Positions 27,953 to 36,690 of a stretch of 64,000 bases of DNA are shown in pieces. The stretch covers positions 1-64,000 of the forward strand of contig NZ_LACC01000019.1 in assembly GCF_000967965.1 (NCBI RefSeq), in the 5' to 3' direction. How positions within the stretch are numbered: the stretch's first letter is position 1; each line of letters opens with the position of its first letter. The translations under genes were made by a program, and so were the position numbers. A model generated the notes under the pieces. The model searched no databases and had not been told where the DNA came from. It worked only from the letters and a program-made list of their open reading frames with translations. Source of the DNA: Pseudomonas fluorescens (GTDB lineage: Bacteria > Pseudomonadota > Gammaproteobacteria > Pseudomonadales > Pseudomonadaceae).

Positions 27953-29026
27953 ATGAACACCCTCTTTATGCATTGCCGGCCGGGCTTCGAAGGCGAAGTC
28001 TGTTCCGAGATTTCCGACCTCGCCGCGCGCTTGAACGTGGCCGGTTATGCCAAGGCCAAAGCTGCAACTGCCTGCGCCGAGTTTGTCTGCACCGAAGAAG
28101 ACGGTGCCGAGCGCCTGATGCGCGGGCAGCGTTTCGCCGAGCTGATCTTCCCGCGCCAGTGGGCTCGGGGGATATTCATCGATCTGCCGGAAACCGACCG
28201 CATCAGCGTGATCCTGGCGCATATGGCGGACTTTCCGCTGTGCGGCAGCCTGTGGCTGGAAATGGTCGACACCAACGACGGCAAGGAACTGTCGAACTTC
28301 TGCAAGAAATTCGAAGTTCACCTGCGCAAGGCGCTGATGGCCGCCGGCAAGCTGGTGGAAGACGCTCACAAGCCGCGCCTGCTGCTGACGTTCAAGAGCG
28401 GCCGCGAAGTGTTCATGGGCCTGGCGGAGTCGAACAACTCGGCGATGTGGCCGATGGGCATTCCGCGATTGAAATTCCCCCGCGAGGCGCCGAGCCGCTC
28501 GACCCTCAAGCTGGAAGAGGCCTGGCACCACTTCATCCCGCGCGACCAGTGGGACGAGCGCCTGCACGGCGACATGACCGGCGTCGACCTCGGGGCCGCC
28601 CCCGGTGGCTGGACCTGGCAACTGGTCAATCGCGGCATGCTGGTGACCGCCATCGACAACGGCCCGATGGCCGAAAGCCTGATGGACACCGGTCTGGTGC
28701 AGCACTTGATGGCTGACGGTTTTACCTTCAAGCCCAAGCAACCGGTGGACTGGATGGTCTGCGACATCGTCGAGAAGCCGGCGCGCAACGCCGCGATGCT
28801 GGAAGAGTGGATTGGCGAGGGGCATTGCCGCGAAGCGGTGGTCAACCTCAAGCTGCCGATGAAACAGCGCTATGCCGAAGTGAAGCGCTTGCTCGAGCGC
28901 ATTGCCGATGGCTTCAAGGCCCGGGGCATCAAGGTTGAGATCGGCTGCAAGCAGCTGTACCACGACCGCGAGGAAGTGACCTGCCATTTGCGTCGACTGG
29001 ATGTGAAGAAGCCGAAATCCCGCTGA
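27953..29026 (+). CDS. rlmM: 23S rRNA 2'-O-ribose methyltransferase RlmM (C2498)
   Basis: A 357-aa SAM-dependent enzyme methylating the ribose of C2498 in 23S rRNA. An N-terminal THUMP-like region starts MNTLFMHCRPGFEGEVCSEI. The Rossmann-fold domain has GVDLGAAPGGWTWQLV (SAM motif, about residues 207-222), catalytic region WMVCDIVEKP, and VNLKLPMKQRY with the catalytic Lys. ATG 27953 follows CAGGAG; the frame reaches 27887. Confidence 0.96.
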   Translation: MNTLFMHCRPGFEGEVCSEISDLAARLNVAGYAKAKAATACAEFVCTEEDGAERLMRGQRFAELIFPRQWARGIFIDLPETDRISVILAHMADFPLCGSLWLEMVDTNDGKELSNFCKKFEVHLRKALMAAGKLVEDAHKPRLLLTFKSGREVFMGLAESNNSAMWPMGIPRLKFPREAPSRSTLKLEEAWHHFIPRDQWDERLHGDMTGVDLGAAPGGWTWQLVNRGMLVTAIDNGPMAESLMDTGLVQHLMADGFTFKPKQPVDWMVCDIVEKPARNAAMLEEWIGEGHCREAVVNLKLPMKQRYAEVKRLLERIADGFKARGIKVEIGCKQLYHDREEVTCHLRRLDVKKPKSR

Positions 29027-29041
29027 TATCCATCCATGGCT

Positions 29042-29075
29042 TTTGTGGCGAGGGAGCAAGCTCCCTCGCCACAAA
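29042..29075. repeat. Compact palindromic REP
   Basis: TTTGTGGCGAGGGAGC and its exact complement with only two bases between (29042-29057, 29060-29075), 15 bp after the rlmM stop. It could form a very stable mRNA 3' hairpin. Confidence 0.85.
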
Positions 29076-29118
29076 CCCGGCAATGCGCGACAATGCCGGC
29101 CAGTTTCAGGAGTGAATC

Positions 29119-29370
29119 ATGAGTGACATGCTTGATACGCCGGTAGACGGCACCCTCGACGCCACCGGCCTCAACTGCCCCGAGCCGGTGATGATGCTGC
29201 ACCAGCACATCCGTGACCTGGTGCCCGGCGGCCTGCTCAAGGTGATCGCCACTGATCCGTCGACCCGTCGCGACATTCCCAAGTTCTGCGTGTTTCTCGA
29301 CCATGAACTGGTGGCGCAGCACGAAGATGAGGGCACCTACCTCTACTGGATTCGCAAGAAGTCCGTTTAA
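29119..29370 (+). CDS. tusA: Sulfurtransferase TusA
   Basis: An 83-aa small sulfur carrier that takes persulfide sulfur from IscS for tRNA 2-thiolation. DATGLNCPEPVMMLHQHIRD includes the CPxP motif with the active Cys at about residue 20, and the beta-alpha-beta fold continues to the C-terminus. RBS CAGGAG about 8 nt before ATG 29119. Terminator follows immediately. Confidence 0.96.
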   Translation: MSDMLDTPVDGTLDATGLNCPEPVMMLHQHIRDLVPGGLLKVIATDPSTRRDIPKFCVFLDHELVAQHEDEGTYLYWIRKKSV

Positions 29371-29381
29371 CGGTAGCCAAA

Positions 29382-29409
29382 AAAAAGACCTGCAAAAGCA
29401 GGTCTTTTT
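29382..29409. terminator. Bidirectional terminator, tusA / MATE gene
   Basis: AAAAAGACCTGC (29382-29393), AAAA loop, GCAGGTCTTTTT (29398-29409): T-tract on both strands, between convergent genes. Confidence 0.95.
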
Positions 29410-29419
29410 GTTTGTGCAG

Positions 29420-30859
29420 TCAACCCGCCGAGCGGCTGTTACGAATTCGCCTGCGCGCACTGAGCGTCAGGCGGATCGACAGCATCAGCGCCGCGCAGCT
29501 CAAGCCGGCAATCAACCCTTCCCATAGCCCGCTCGGGCCGCTGGCCGGACCGAACCAATCGGTCAGTCCCAGCACGTAACCGACCGGCAAGCCGATACCC
29601 CAATAGGCGAACAGGGTCAGGATCATCGTCACCCGGGTGTCCTGGTATCCACGCAGCGCGCCCGCGCAGATCACCTGGATGGCATCGGAAAACTGATACA
29701 GCGCGGCATACACAATCAACATCGACGCAATCTGGATCACGGCCTTGTCAGGCGTGTAGATCGAGGCGATAGGTTCGCGCAGGAGCAGGATCAGGGCCGC
29801 CGAGAACGCCGCGAACACCAGTGCCGCGCCGAGCCCGACCTTCGCCGCGAAGCGCGCCTGCCAGGGATTGCCGGCCCCCAGTGCCTGGCCGACGCGCACG
29901 GTCACCGCCATGCCCAGCGAGTAAGGAATCATGAACAGCAACGAGCTGATATTCAGGGCGATCTGGTGCCCGGCCACCACGGTAGAGCCGAGACTGCCGA
30001 TCAACAGGGCAATGACCGCGAAGATGCTGGACTCGGCAAACACGGCGATACCGATCGGCAGGCCGATGCTGACCAGGCGCTTGATCACGGCCCATTTTGG
30101 CCGATCGAAGCGCACCAGCACACGGGTGCGGGCATAGAAGGGGGCCCAGAAGGTCCAGCCGGCCATGCTCAACGCCATGAACCACATCACGATGCCGCTG
30201 GCCCAGCCACAACCGACGCCGCCCAGGGCCGGTGCGCCGAAATGGCCATAGATCAACGTGTAGTTCAGCGGAATGTTCAGCAGTAGCCCGCACAAGCCGA
30301 TGACCATGCTCGGACGGGTCCGCCCCATGCCATCGCTGTAGCAGCGCAGCACGTAATAGAACGCCATGCCCGGCAAGCCGAAGGCGATCCCGTGCAGGTA
30401 ACCCATGCTCGGCTCGATCAATTGTGGGTCGACTTTCATCCAGTGCAGGATCGGCTCGGCGCCGAGCAGCAGGCCACTGCCGATCAACCCGACGCACAGT
30501 GCCAGCCACAGCGCCTGGCGTACCAGCGGGCCGATTTCGTCAAGCTGCCCGGCGCCAAAGCGTTGCGCGACCTTGGGTGTGGTTGCCAGCAGGACGCCGG
30601 ACATCAACAGGTAGACCGGAATCCAGATCGAGTTGCCCAGGGCCACCGAGGCCAGGTCCCGTGGGCTGACGCGGCCGGCCATCACCGCATCGACGAAGCC
30701 CATGGCCGTGGTGGCCAATTGCGCGATCATGATGGGCAGGGCCAGGCTGAGCAGGCCTTTGAGCTCCAGGCGAACAGGTGTCGTCCGCGCCGGAGCAATG
30801 GCGGCGGTATTCTCAATTACAGGATTCAATGGCGAAACGTCCAAAAGGTATTGATGCAC
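29420..30859 (-). CDS. MATE-family multidrug efflux pump (NorM/PmpM-like)
   Basis: A 479-aa, 12-span cation-drug antiporter. LALPIMIAQLATTAMGFVDA and VMAGRVSPRDLASVALGNSI match, from memory, the N-terminal half of P. aeruginosa PmpM, an H+-coupled exporter of fluoroquinolones and quaternary ammonium compounds. The second half repeats the fold (SIGLPIGIAVFAESSIFAVI). The start is GTG 30859; no ATG precedes the first membrane helix, so a GTG start is accepted with moderate certainty. Confidence 0.92.
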   Translation of the reverse strand: MHQYLLDVSPLNPVIENTAAIAPARTTPVRLELKGLLSLALPIMIAQLATTAMGFVDAVMAGRVSPRDLASVALGNSIWIPVYLLMSGVLLATTPKVAQRFGAGQLDEIGPLVRQALWLALCVGLIGSGLLLGAEPILHWMKVDPQLIEPSMGYLHGIAFGLPGMAFYYVLRCYSDGMGRTRPSMVIGLCGLLLNIPLNYTLIYGHFGAPALGGVGCGWASGIVMWFMALSMAGWTFWAPFYARTRVLVRFDRPKWAVIKRLVSIGLPIGIAVFAESSIFAVIALLIGSLGSTVVAGHQIALNISSLLFMIPYSLGMAVTVRVGQALGAGNPWQARFAAKVGLGAALVFAAFSAALILLLREPIASIYTPDKAVIQIASMLIVYAALYQFSDAIQVICAGALRGYQDTRVTMILTLFAYWGIGLPVGYVLGLTDWFGPASGPSGLWEGLIAGLSCAALMLSIRLTLSARRRIRNSRSAG

Positions 30860-30993
30860 AGGCGCGCATTCTACGCGTTGACGCGCCAGTCAGGAAAAGA
30901 CCCGTGTTGTGGATTTGTAATCATCTGCGAGCGGCGTGCTAGGCGCGATGAGGTATCTACGCCTAAACTGCCGATCCGCCAAAGGAGCCTGCC

Positions 30994-32136
30994 ATGCTGA
31001 TTGTTGCCGACGAAAATATCCCCCTGCTCGATGCCTTCTTCGGAGGCTTCGGAGAAATCCGCCGGGTACCGGGTCGCGCCATCGACCGTGCCACGGTCGA
31101 GCAGGCCGATGTGCTGTTGGTGCGCTCGGTGACCAACGTCAATCGCGCGCTGCTAGAGGGCAGCAAGGTGCGCTTTGTCGGTACGTGCACCATTGGCACC
31201 GATCATCTGGACCTGAATTACTTTCAGCAGACCGGTATCACCTGGTCCAGCGCACCAGGCTGCAATGCCCGCGGCGTGGTCGACTATGTGCTCGGCAGTC
31301 TGCTGACCCTGGCCGAAATCGAAGGTGTCGACCTGACCCGGCGTACCTACGGCGTGGTTGGTGCCGGCGAAGTGGGTGGACGGCTGGTCAAGGTCCTGCA
31401 AGGCCTGGGCTGGAAGGTGCTGGTGTGCGATCCACCTCGGCAAGCTGCAGAAGGTGGGGATTACGTCAGCCTCGAGCAGATCATCGACGAGTGCGACGTC
31501 ATCAGCCTGCACACGCCATTGACTAAACAGGGTCCGCAATCGACCTGGCATTTGTTCGATGAAAAACGCCTGAACCAGCTCAGGTCCGGCACCTGGCTGA
31601 TCAATGCCAGTCGCGGGCCGGTGGTCAACAACGCGGCGCTGCGCGATGTGCTGCTGGAGCGCGAAGACCTGCAAGCAGTGCTCGATGTCTGGGAAGGCGA
31701 GCCAGAAGTCGACGTGGCGCTGGCCGAACTCTGCGTGCTGGCAACGCCACACATTGCCGGCTACAGCCTCGACGGCAAGCAGCGGGGGACCGCGCAGATC
31801 TATCAGGCCTATTGCGATTTCCTCGGGCAACCGGCCCGCGTCAGCCTGGGCGATTTGCTGCCGGCACCGTGGCTGTCGCACGTGACCCTCAATGCGCAAA
31901 GCGACCCGGCCTGGGCGTTGGCCATGCTGTGCCGTGGCGTGTATGACCCGCGTCGTGACGATGCGGATTTCCGTCGCAGCCTTGTCGGCAATGTCAGCGA
32001 ACAGCGTGCGGCATTCGATGTGCTGCGCAAGCAATACCCGTCGCGCCGTGAGATCGACGGGTTGCAGGTGCGAATCGAGGGAGATGCGCCTGAGTTGCAG
32101 AAAATTGTGGCGGCGTTGGGGGCGACGGCAATCTGA
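30994..32136 (+). CDS. pdxB: Erythronate-4-phosphate dehydrogenase
   Basis: A 380-aa NAD-dependent D-2-hydroxyacid dehydrogenase of DXP-dependent pyridoxal phosphate synthesis. It begins MLIVADENIPLLDAFFGGFG. The NAD motif GVVGAGEVGGRLVKVLQGLG (about residues 119-138), catalytic Arg in LINASRGPVVN, and His in ATPHIAGYSLDGK are present. The C-terminal dimerisation domain (DUF3410 type) is complete. RBS AAAGGAG precedes ATG 30994. Confidence 0.96.
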   Translation: MLIVADENIPLLDAFFGGFGEIRRVPGRAIDRATVEQADVLLVRSVTNVNRALLEGSKVRFVGTCTIGTDHLDLNYFQQTGITWSSAPGCNARGVVDYVLGSLLTLAEIEGVDLTRRTYGVVGAGEVGGRLVKVLQGLGWKVLVCDPPRQAAEGGDYVSLEQIIDECDVISLHTPLTKQGPQSTWHLFDEKRLNQLRSGTWLINASRGPVVNNAALRDVLLEREDLQAVLDVWEGEPEVDVALAELCVLATPHIAGYSLDGKQRGTAQIYQAYCDFLGQPARVSLGDLLPAPWLSHVTLNAQSDPAWALAMLCRGVYDPRRDDADFRRSLVGNVSEQRAAFDVLRKQYPSRREIDGLQVRIEGDAPELQKIVAALGATAI

Positions 32137-32177
32137 TAGGCCGTGGCGGCCCCGGATTGGATAAGCAGGCATAAAAA

Positions 32178-32200
32178 ACCCGGCCAACAAAGGGCCGGGT
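32178..32200. terminator. Terminator between pdxB and the small gene
   Basis: ACCCGGCC (32178-32185) and GGCCGGGT (32193-32200) with a 7-nt loop. The A-tract on the left gives a good T-tract for the minus-strand gene; for pdxB it is weaker. Confidence 0.85.
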
Positions 32201-32219
32201 CAAGAAGACGGTGGCTATA

Positions 32220-32399
32220 TCACTTTTGTTCGGCAGGTTTGACCAATCGCTTTTCCAGTTCGCTGCAAGCTTTCTGGATCATTTCTTCAGTGATCGGTAC
32301 TTCGCGGCCCTGCTCGTCAATAATCGAGCAACCCAGAGACTGGTCTGGTTGCGTGCGGATCACTTGAATCTTGTCATCGCTGCTGTGTTGCAAGGACAT
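32220..32399 (-). CDS. Conserved small protein of unknown function
   Basis: A 59-aa protein starting MSLQHSSDDKIQVIRTQPDQ, with a middle SIIDEQGREVPITEEMIQKA and a lysine-rich tail. ATG 32399 is preceded by GAGGAGA. It ends at a good terminator. It looks like the small PA1571/PA1374-type Pseudomonas proteins, but I cannot name the family. Convergent with pdxB. Confidence 0.75.
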   Translation of the reverse strand: MSLQHSSDDKIQVIRTQPDQSLGCSIIDEQGREVPITEEMIQKACSELEKRLVKPAEQK

Positions 32400-32659
32400 G
32401 GCCTGTCTCCTCATCAGGTTGTTAGCTTACTGTAGAACCACCAGGTGACCGGGCTATGACAACTCCCTGCGATCTTTCCGGGGGGACAGAACCAGTCCAG
32501 CAGAAATGCCTTCGCCTGGCTACCCGAACTTTAGACCAATAATGTCTAGCCTCTAGTGTTGGTGGACATAATCAACCCGACTCATTGTGATTTGCAGCGA
32601 GCCACCCCATTGAGCGGTATAGGCTGACCCTAATGACTGCCTTGTCCAGGATGATTACG

Positions 32660-34444
32660 ATGCTCTCTGCCCGTCACCGCCGTGCCATTCGCCTGGCCAG
32701 TCGTTTCATCGCGCCGTATCGCTGGCAGGCCTTTGGCGCCTTGCTGGCGTTGATCGCCACCGCCGGCATTACCTTGTCCATGGGGCAGGGCATCCGTCTG
32801 CTGGTGGACAAGGGGTTCATGACCCAGTCACCGCACCTGCTCAATCAGTCCATCGGTCTGTTCATGCTGCTGGTGGCGGGGTTGGCGATCGGAACCTTTG
32901 CACGGTTTTACCTGGTGTCGTGGATCGGCGAGCGCTGTGTCGCCGACATCCGGCGCAACGTGTTCAATCATCTGATTTACCTGCACCCGGGGTTTTACGA
33001 AGACAATCGCAGCTCGGAAATCCAGTCCCGCCTGACCGCCGACACCACGCTGCTGCAGTCGGTCATCGGCTCTTCGCTGTCATTGTTCCTGCGCAATCTG
33101 TTGATGGTGATCGGCGGTATCGTCCTGTTGTTCATCACCAACCCCAAGCTCACCAGCATCGTGGTGGTCGCCTTGCCCCTGGTGATCGCGCCGATCCTGA
33201 TCTTCGGGCGCCGGGTGCGTAACCTCTCACGTCTGAGCCAGGACCGGATTGCCGACATCGGCAGCTATGTGTCGGAAACCCTGGGGCAGATCAAGACCGT
33301 GCAGGCCTACAACCATCAGGCCCAGGACGAGCGCCGGTTTGCCGTGACGGTGGAAGATGCGTTCAACACCGCACGCAAGCGCATCTTCCAGCGGGCGTGG
33401 TTGATTACCCTGGTGATCGTGCTGGTCCTGGGTGCGGTGGGGGTGATGCTCTGGGTTGGCGGCATGGACGTCATCGCCGGGCGAATCTCCGCTGGCGAGC
33501 TGGCGGCGTTCGTGTTCTACAGCCTGATCGTCGGCAGCGCGTTCGGCACCTTGAGCGAAGTGATTGGTGAATTGCAGCGGGCAGCCGGCGCGGCCGAGCG
33601 GATTGCCGAATTGCTGCGTTCGGAAAACATCATCCTGCCCCCGGTGGCGGGCGCGGTGAAACTGCCGGAGCGGGTCGATGGCCAACTGCAACTGCACAAT
33701 GTGCGTTTTTCCTACCCGTCGCGGCCGGAAAGCTATGCCGTCGACGGGTTGAGCCTGACCATCAATGCCGGTGAGACGCTGGCGCTGGTCGGGCCATCAG
33801 GGGCCGGCAAATCCACGGTGTATGACTTGCTGCTGCGTTTTTACGACCCGGCGCAGGGGCGCATCCTGCTCGATGGCGTGCCGTTGACTCAACTCGATCC
33901 GCTGGACCTGCGCCGCTGTTTCGCTCTGGTATCGCAGACTCCGGCGCTGTTTTTCGGCAGCATTGAAGAAAACATTCGCTACGGCAATCCGCAGGCGACC
34001 TTGGCCGAGGTGCAGGAAGCAGCAAAAATCGCTTACGCCCATGACTTTATCGAAGCCATGCCCAACGGTTACCAGACTCATCTGGGGGACGGCGGCCTCG
34101 GCTTGTCCGGCGGCCAGCGCCAGCGCCTGGCCATCGCCCGCGCGTTGCTGGTGGACGCCCCGATCCTGCTCCTGGACGAAGCCACCAGCGCCCTCGACGC
34201 CCAAAGCGAGCACCTGATCCAGCAGGCACTGCCGGGCCTGATGAAGAATCGAACCACCCTGGTGATCGCCCATCGCCTGGCCACGGTGAAAAACGCCGAC
34301 CGAATCGCGGTGATGGACCAGGGGAAACTGGTGGCGGTGGGCACGCATCAGGAACTGATTGCCAGCAATGCCTTGTATGCGCGGTTGGCGGCGTTGCAGT
34401 TCAGTGATGGGCAGAATGCCGTTTCCGACCAAATAACCGGCTAA
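32660..34444 (+). CDS. ABC exporter, fused permease and ATPase (MsbA-like half-transporter)
   Basis: A 594-aa type IV ABC exporter half-molecule. Six membrane helices occupy about residues 15-300. The nucleotide-binding domain has Walker A GPSGAGKST, Q-loop VSQTPALFFGS, signature LSGGQRQRLAIARAL, Walker B ILLLDEATSALD and H-loop VIAHRL. ATG 32660 follows CAGGA and is preferred; ATG 32633 gives 603 aa. Likely works as a homodimer; substrate (lipid, drug or other) unknown. Single gene with a terminator behind it. Confidence 0.9.
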   Translation: MLSARHRRAIRLASRFIAPYRWQAFGALLALIATAGITLSMGQGIRLLVDKGFMTQSPHLLNQSIGLFMLLVAGLAIGTFARFYLVSWIGERCVADIRRNVFNHLIYLHPGFYEDNRSSEIQSRLTADTTLLQSVIGSSLSLFLRNLLMVIGGIVLLFITNPKLTSIVVVALPLVIAPILIFGRRVRNLSRLSQDRIADIGSYVSETLGQIKTVQAYNHQAQDERRFAVTVEDAFNTARKRIFQRAWLITLVIVLVLGAVGVMLWVGGMDVIAGRISAGELAAFVFYSLIVGSAFGTLSEVIGELQRAAGAAERIAELLRSENIILPPVAGAVKLPERVDGQLQLHNVRFSYPSRPESYAVDGLSLTINAGETLALVGPSGAGKSTVYDLLLRFYDPAQGRILLDGVPLTQLDPLDLRRCFALVSQTPALFFGSIEENIRYGNPQATLAEVQEAAKIAYAHDFIEAMPNGYQTHLGDGGLGLSGGQRQRLAIARALLVDAPILLLDEATSALDAQSEHLIQQALPGLMKNRTTLVIAHRLATVKNADRIAVMDQGKLVAVGTHQELIASNALYARLAALQFSDGQNAVSDQITG

Positions 34445-34456
34445 GAAAAGCGCAAT

Positions 34457-34490
34457 AAAAATGCCCGCATCTTTCAATGCGGGCATTTTT
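34457..34490. terminator. Bidirectional terminator, ABC exporter / slt
   Basis: AAAAATGCCCGCAT (34457-34470), 6-nt loop, ATGCGGGCATTTTT (34477-34490). Confidence 0.95.
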
Positions 34491-34510
34491 ATTGCGGTTT
34501 ACCAGAACAG

Positions 34511-34540
34511 CTTGCGGCTTGTAGCTTAAAGCTTGCCGCT
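34511..34540. repeat. Dispersed repeat, AGCTTCAAGCT family
   Basis: CTTGCGGCTTGTAGCTTAAA... (34511-34540) is closely similar to the right arm of the element at 17257-17286, differing at about two positions. It lies 7 bp after the slt stop. Confidence 0.75.
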
Positions 34541-34547
34541 GCTCCTC

Positions 34548-36476
34548 TTATTGATCATCAAAATACCGCTCATGCCAATCCACGATCGGCTGCGGTGAGT
34601 TGAGCTTGTCGCCATAGATCACCGAATACGACAGCACGTTTTGCACGTACTGGCGGGTTTCGTCGAACGGAATGCTTTCCACCCACACGTCGAAACTCAG
34701 GTGATCGGCACCGCGCAGCCATTGGCGTACGCGGCCGGGGCCGGCGTTGTAGGCGGCGGAGGCGAGGACGCGGTTGCCGTTGAACTGGCTGTGCACCTGG
34801 CTCAGGTAAGCGGCGCCGAGCTGGATGTTCTTGTCCGGATCCAGCAGTTGCTGTGGCGAGCTGTAGGGAATGCTGAACTTGCGCGCGGTTTCCTTGGCGG
34901 TGGCGGGCATCAGTTGCATCAGGCCCGAGGCGCCGACCCCGGAGCGGGCGTCGTCCATGAACGCACTTTCCTGGCGGGTGATGGCGAACGCCCAGCTCGG
35001 ATGCAGGCCGCGGTTCTTCGCTTCACGCACCAGCGTATTGCGGTGGGCCATCGGGAAACGGATATCCAGGTCATCCCAATACTGGGCCTGACTGATGGTG
35101 CGGATCGCCGGGAAATACCATTTCAGGTCGTAGGCCAGTTTGGCCTGGGCGACCATCTCGTCGCGGCTGAAGTGGCGGCTGACGTGGTACCACTCGCGGC
35201 GACCGTCGACAATTTGCCCGCGAGCGTGGAATTCCAGGGCGCGACGCACGCCGGGAGTGTTGCGCACCTTGTTGATGGTGGCCTGGCTGAGCACCAGCGG
35301 TTTGTTGAGCAGCGAGTAGGGCGACTGTGAGCGATCGGCGGCGAGGAAACCATAGAAGTCGCGTTCGCGGGCCAGGCTTTTATAGAGCGTCTGCGCTTCA
35401 GGATTCTGCGGTTGCGCCAGTTCCAGGCTGCGGGCCTGCCAGTAACGCCAGCGGTTGGTGGTGGCCAGGTCCTGGGGCAGGCGGCGGGTCAACTGATAGG
35501 CATCGTCCCAGCGCGCCAGGCGCAGGAGCAGGCGCAGGCGCCATTCGGAAACCGTGTTGTCGCGTAGCTCCGGATCGTATTTGGTCATGACGTCCAGGGC
35601 TCGGCCGTCGAAACGTTTGGCGAGGGTCAGCCCGATTTCCCGGGCGATCGCCACTTTTTCATCCCGGGAGAAGTGCATGCTGCTGGCGTAACCGTCGAGC
35701 AGGTCCATGGCCTTGTCCGGGTCCTGGCGAGCCAGGCGGCGCAGGCCGAGGCTGACCACGTCGGACATGGCTTCATCGGCCGGGGTGAAGCGTGACGGCT
35801 GGTTGAGCAGTTCCGGTTTCTGCGCCACGTCCACCAGCAAGCGACCGCGAGGGGCGAGGGTGGTCATGCCGTTGACCAGGCTGTTGGCCAGCGGATAGTT
35901 GCGCGCCTGGGCGGCGAGTTTCGCGCGTTCCCAGCGTTTTTGCTCGGTCAGCTGGCCATCGGCGGCCCACATGCCGAACAGGGCATCACAGGCTTCGGGC
36001 TGGGATTTACCGGTCAGCCAGAGTTTCTCGGTGTTGGCGTAACCTTCGGCTTTGAGGTTGTGGCTGATCTGGTACTGCGCATTCAGGCAGTCCAGTTCGG
36101 TGAAGTTCATTTTCGGGTCGTAATACTTGACGAAGGTCGCCCAATCGCCCCGGTCTGCCAGCCAGCGCAACCAGCGCAGTTTCATCCAGTTGGCCTGGGG
36201 CAGGTCGCCGTGTTCGGCGAGGAATTTCTCGATTTCGGCGTTGCTTGCGGTTTTCAGGCGCGCGGTCAGCTCGTCGTACGCCAGGTAGGGTTCCAGCGGA
36301 TAATCGGCGAGGGCCTGGCTGTAACGGAAATACGGGCCGCTATCGCCCTTGGCCAAGGCGCGCTTGGCTTCATCGTAATACTGGCGTTGGGTGGACAGGT
36401 CCACCGCCTGGACGGATTGGACGGCAGCGGCGGACAGTAAAAAAGCAGATAAAAGATTGAAAAGGCGACTGCGCAT
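34548..36476 (-). CDS. slt: Soluble lytic murein transglycosylase
   Basis: A 642-aa periplasmic enzyme cleaving the MurNAc-GlcNAc bond to form 1,6-anhydro products. Signal peptide MRSRLFNLLSAFLLSAAAVQ... with cleavage after VQA. A long alpha-superhelical U/L domain precedes the catalytic domain. There the Glu lies in AFAITRQESAFMDDARSGVG (about residue 490), followed by GLMQLMPATAKETARKF and AAYNAGPGRVRQWL. Length fits Slt70. Recycling products feed NagZ, also in this window. Confidence 0.95.
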   Translation of the reverse strand: MRSRLFNLLSAFLLSAAAVQSVQAVDLSTQRQYYDEAKRALAKGDSGPYFRYSQALADYPLEPYLAYDELTARLKTASNAEIEKFLAEHGDLPQANWMKLRWLRWLADRGDWATFVKYYDPKMNFTELDCLNAQYQISHNLKAEGYANTEKLWLTGKSQPEACDALFGMWAADGQLTEQKRWERAKLAAQARNYPLANSLVNGMTTLAPRGRLLVDVAQKPELLNQPSRFTPADEAMSDVVSLGLRRLARQDPDKAMDLLDGYASSMHFSRDEKVAIAREIGLTLAKRFDGRALDVMTKYDPELRDNTVSEWRLRLLLRLARWDDAYQLTRRLPQDLATTNRWRYWQARSLELAQPQNPEAQTLYKSLARERDFYGFLAADRSQSPYSLLNKPLVLSQATINKVRNTPGVRRALEFHARGQIVDGRREWYHVSRHFSRDEMVAQAKLAYDLKWYFPAIRTISQAQYWDDLDIRFPMAHRNTLVREAKNRGLHPSWAFAITRQESAFMDDARSGVGASGLMQLMPATAKETARKFSIPYSSPQQLLDPDKNIQLGAAYLSQVHSQFNGNRVLASAAYNAGPGRVRQWLRGADHLSFDVWVESIPFDETRQYVQNVLSYSVIYGDKLNSPQPIVDWHERYFDDQ

Positions 36477-36690
36477 GAGACGTCCGGGCAGAGAAAATCA
36501 TGACAAGTACGGGCCAGGCCCGCGCTGAATTGTCTGTAGCTTAGCCTTTTGCCAGCAGCCGGTGAAAGCTTTGCGGGTCTTCCCGCATCAGTTCGCAACA
36601 TTTGTCATGCAGAGTGCTACGAGAGTGAAATTGCCGGCCTTCTGAAGCCTCAAGTCAGGTAGAATGCGCGCCCGGTTTTTGGAGAAGCTC

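Noticed and set aside
27563..29083. Long minus-strand frame across rlmM and the palindromic element
   Set aside because: It reads through both arms of the inverted repeats and opposite rlmM; no domain is visible.
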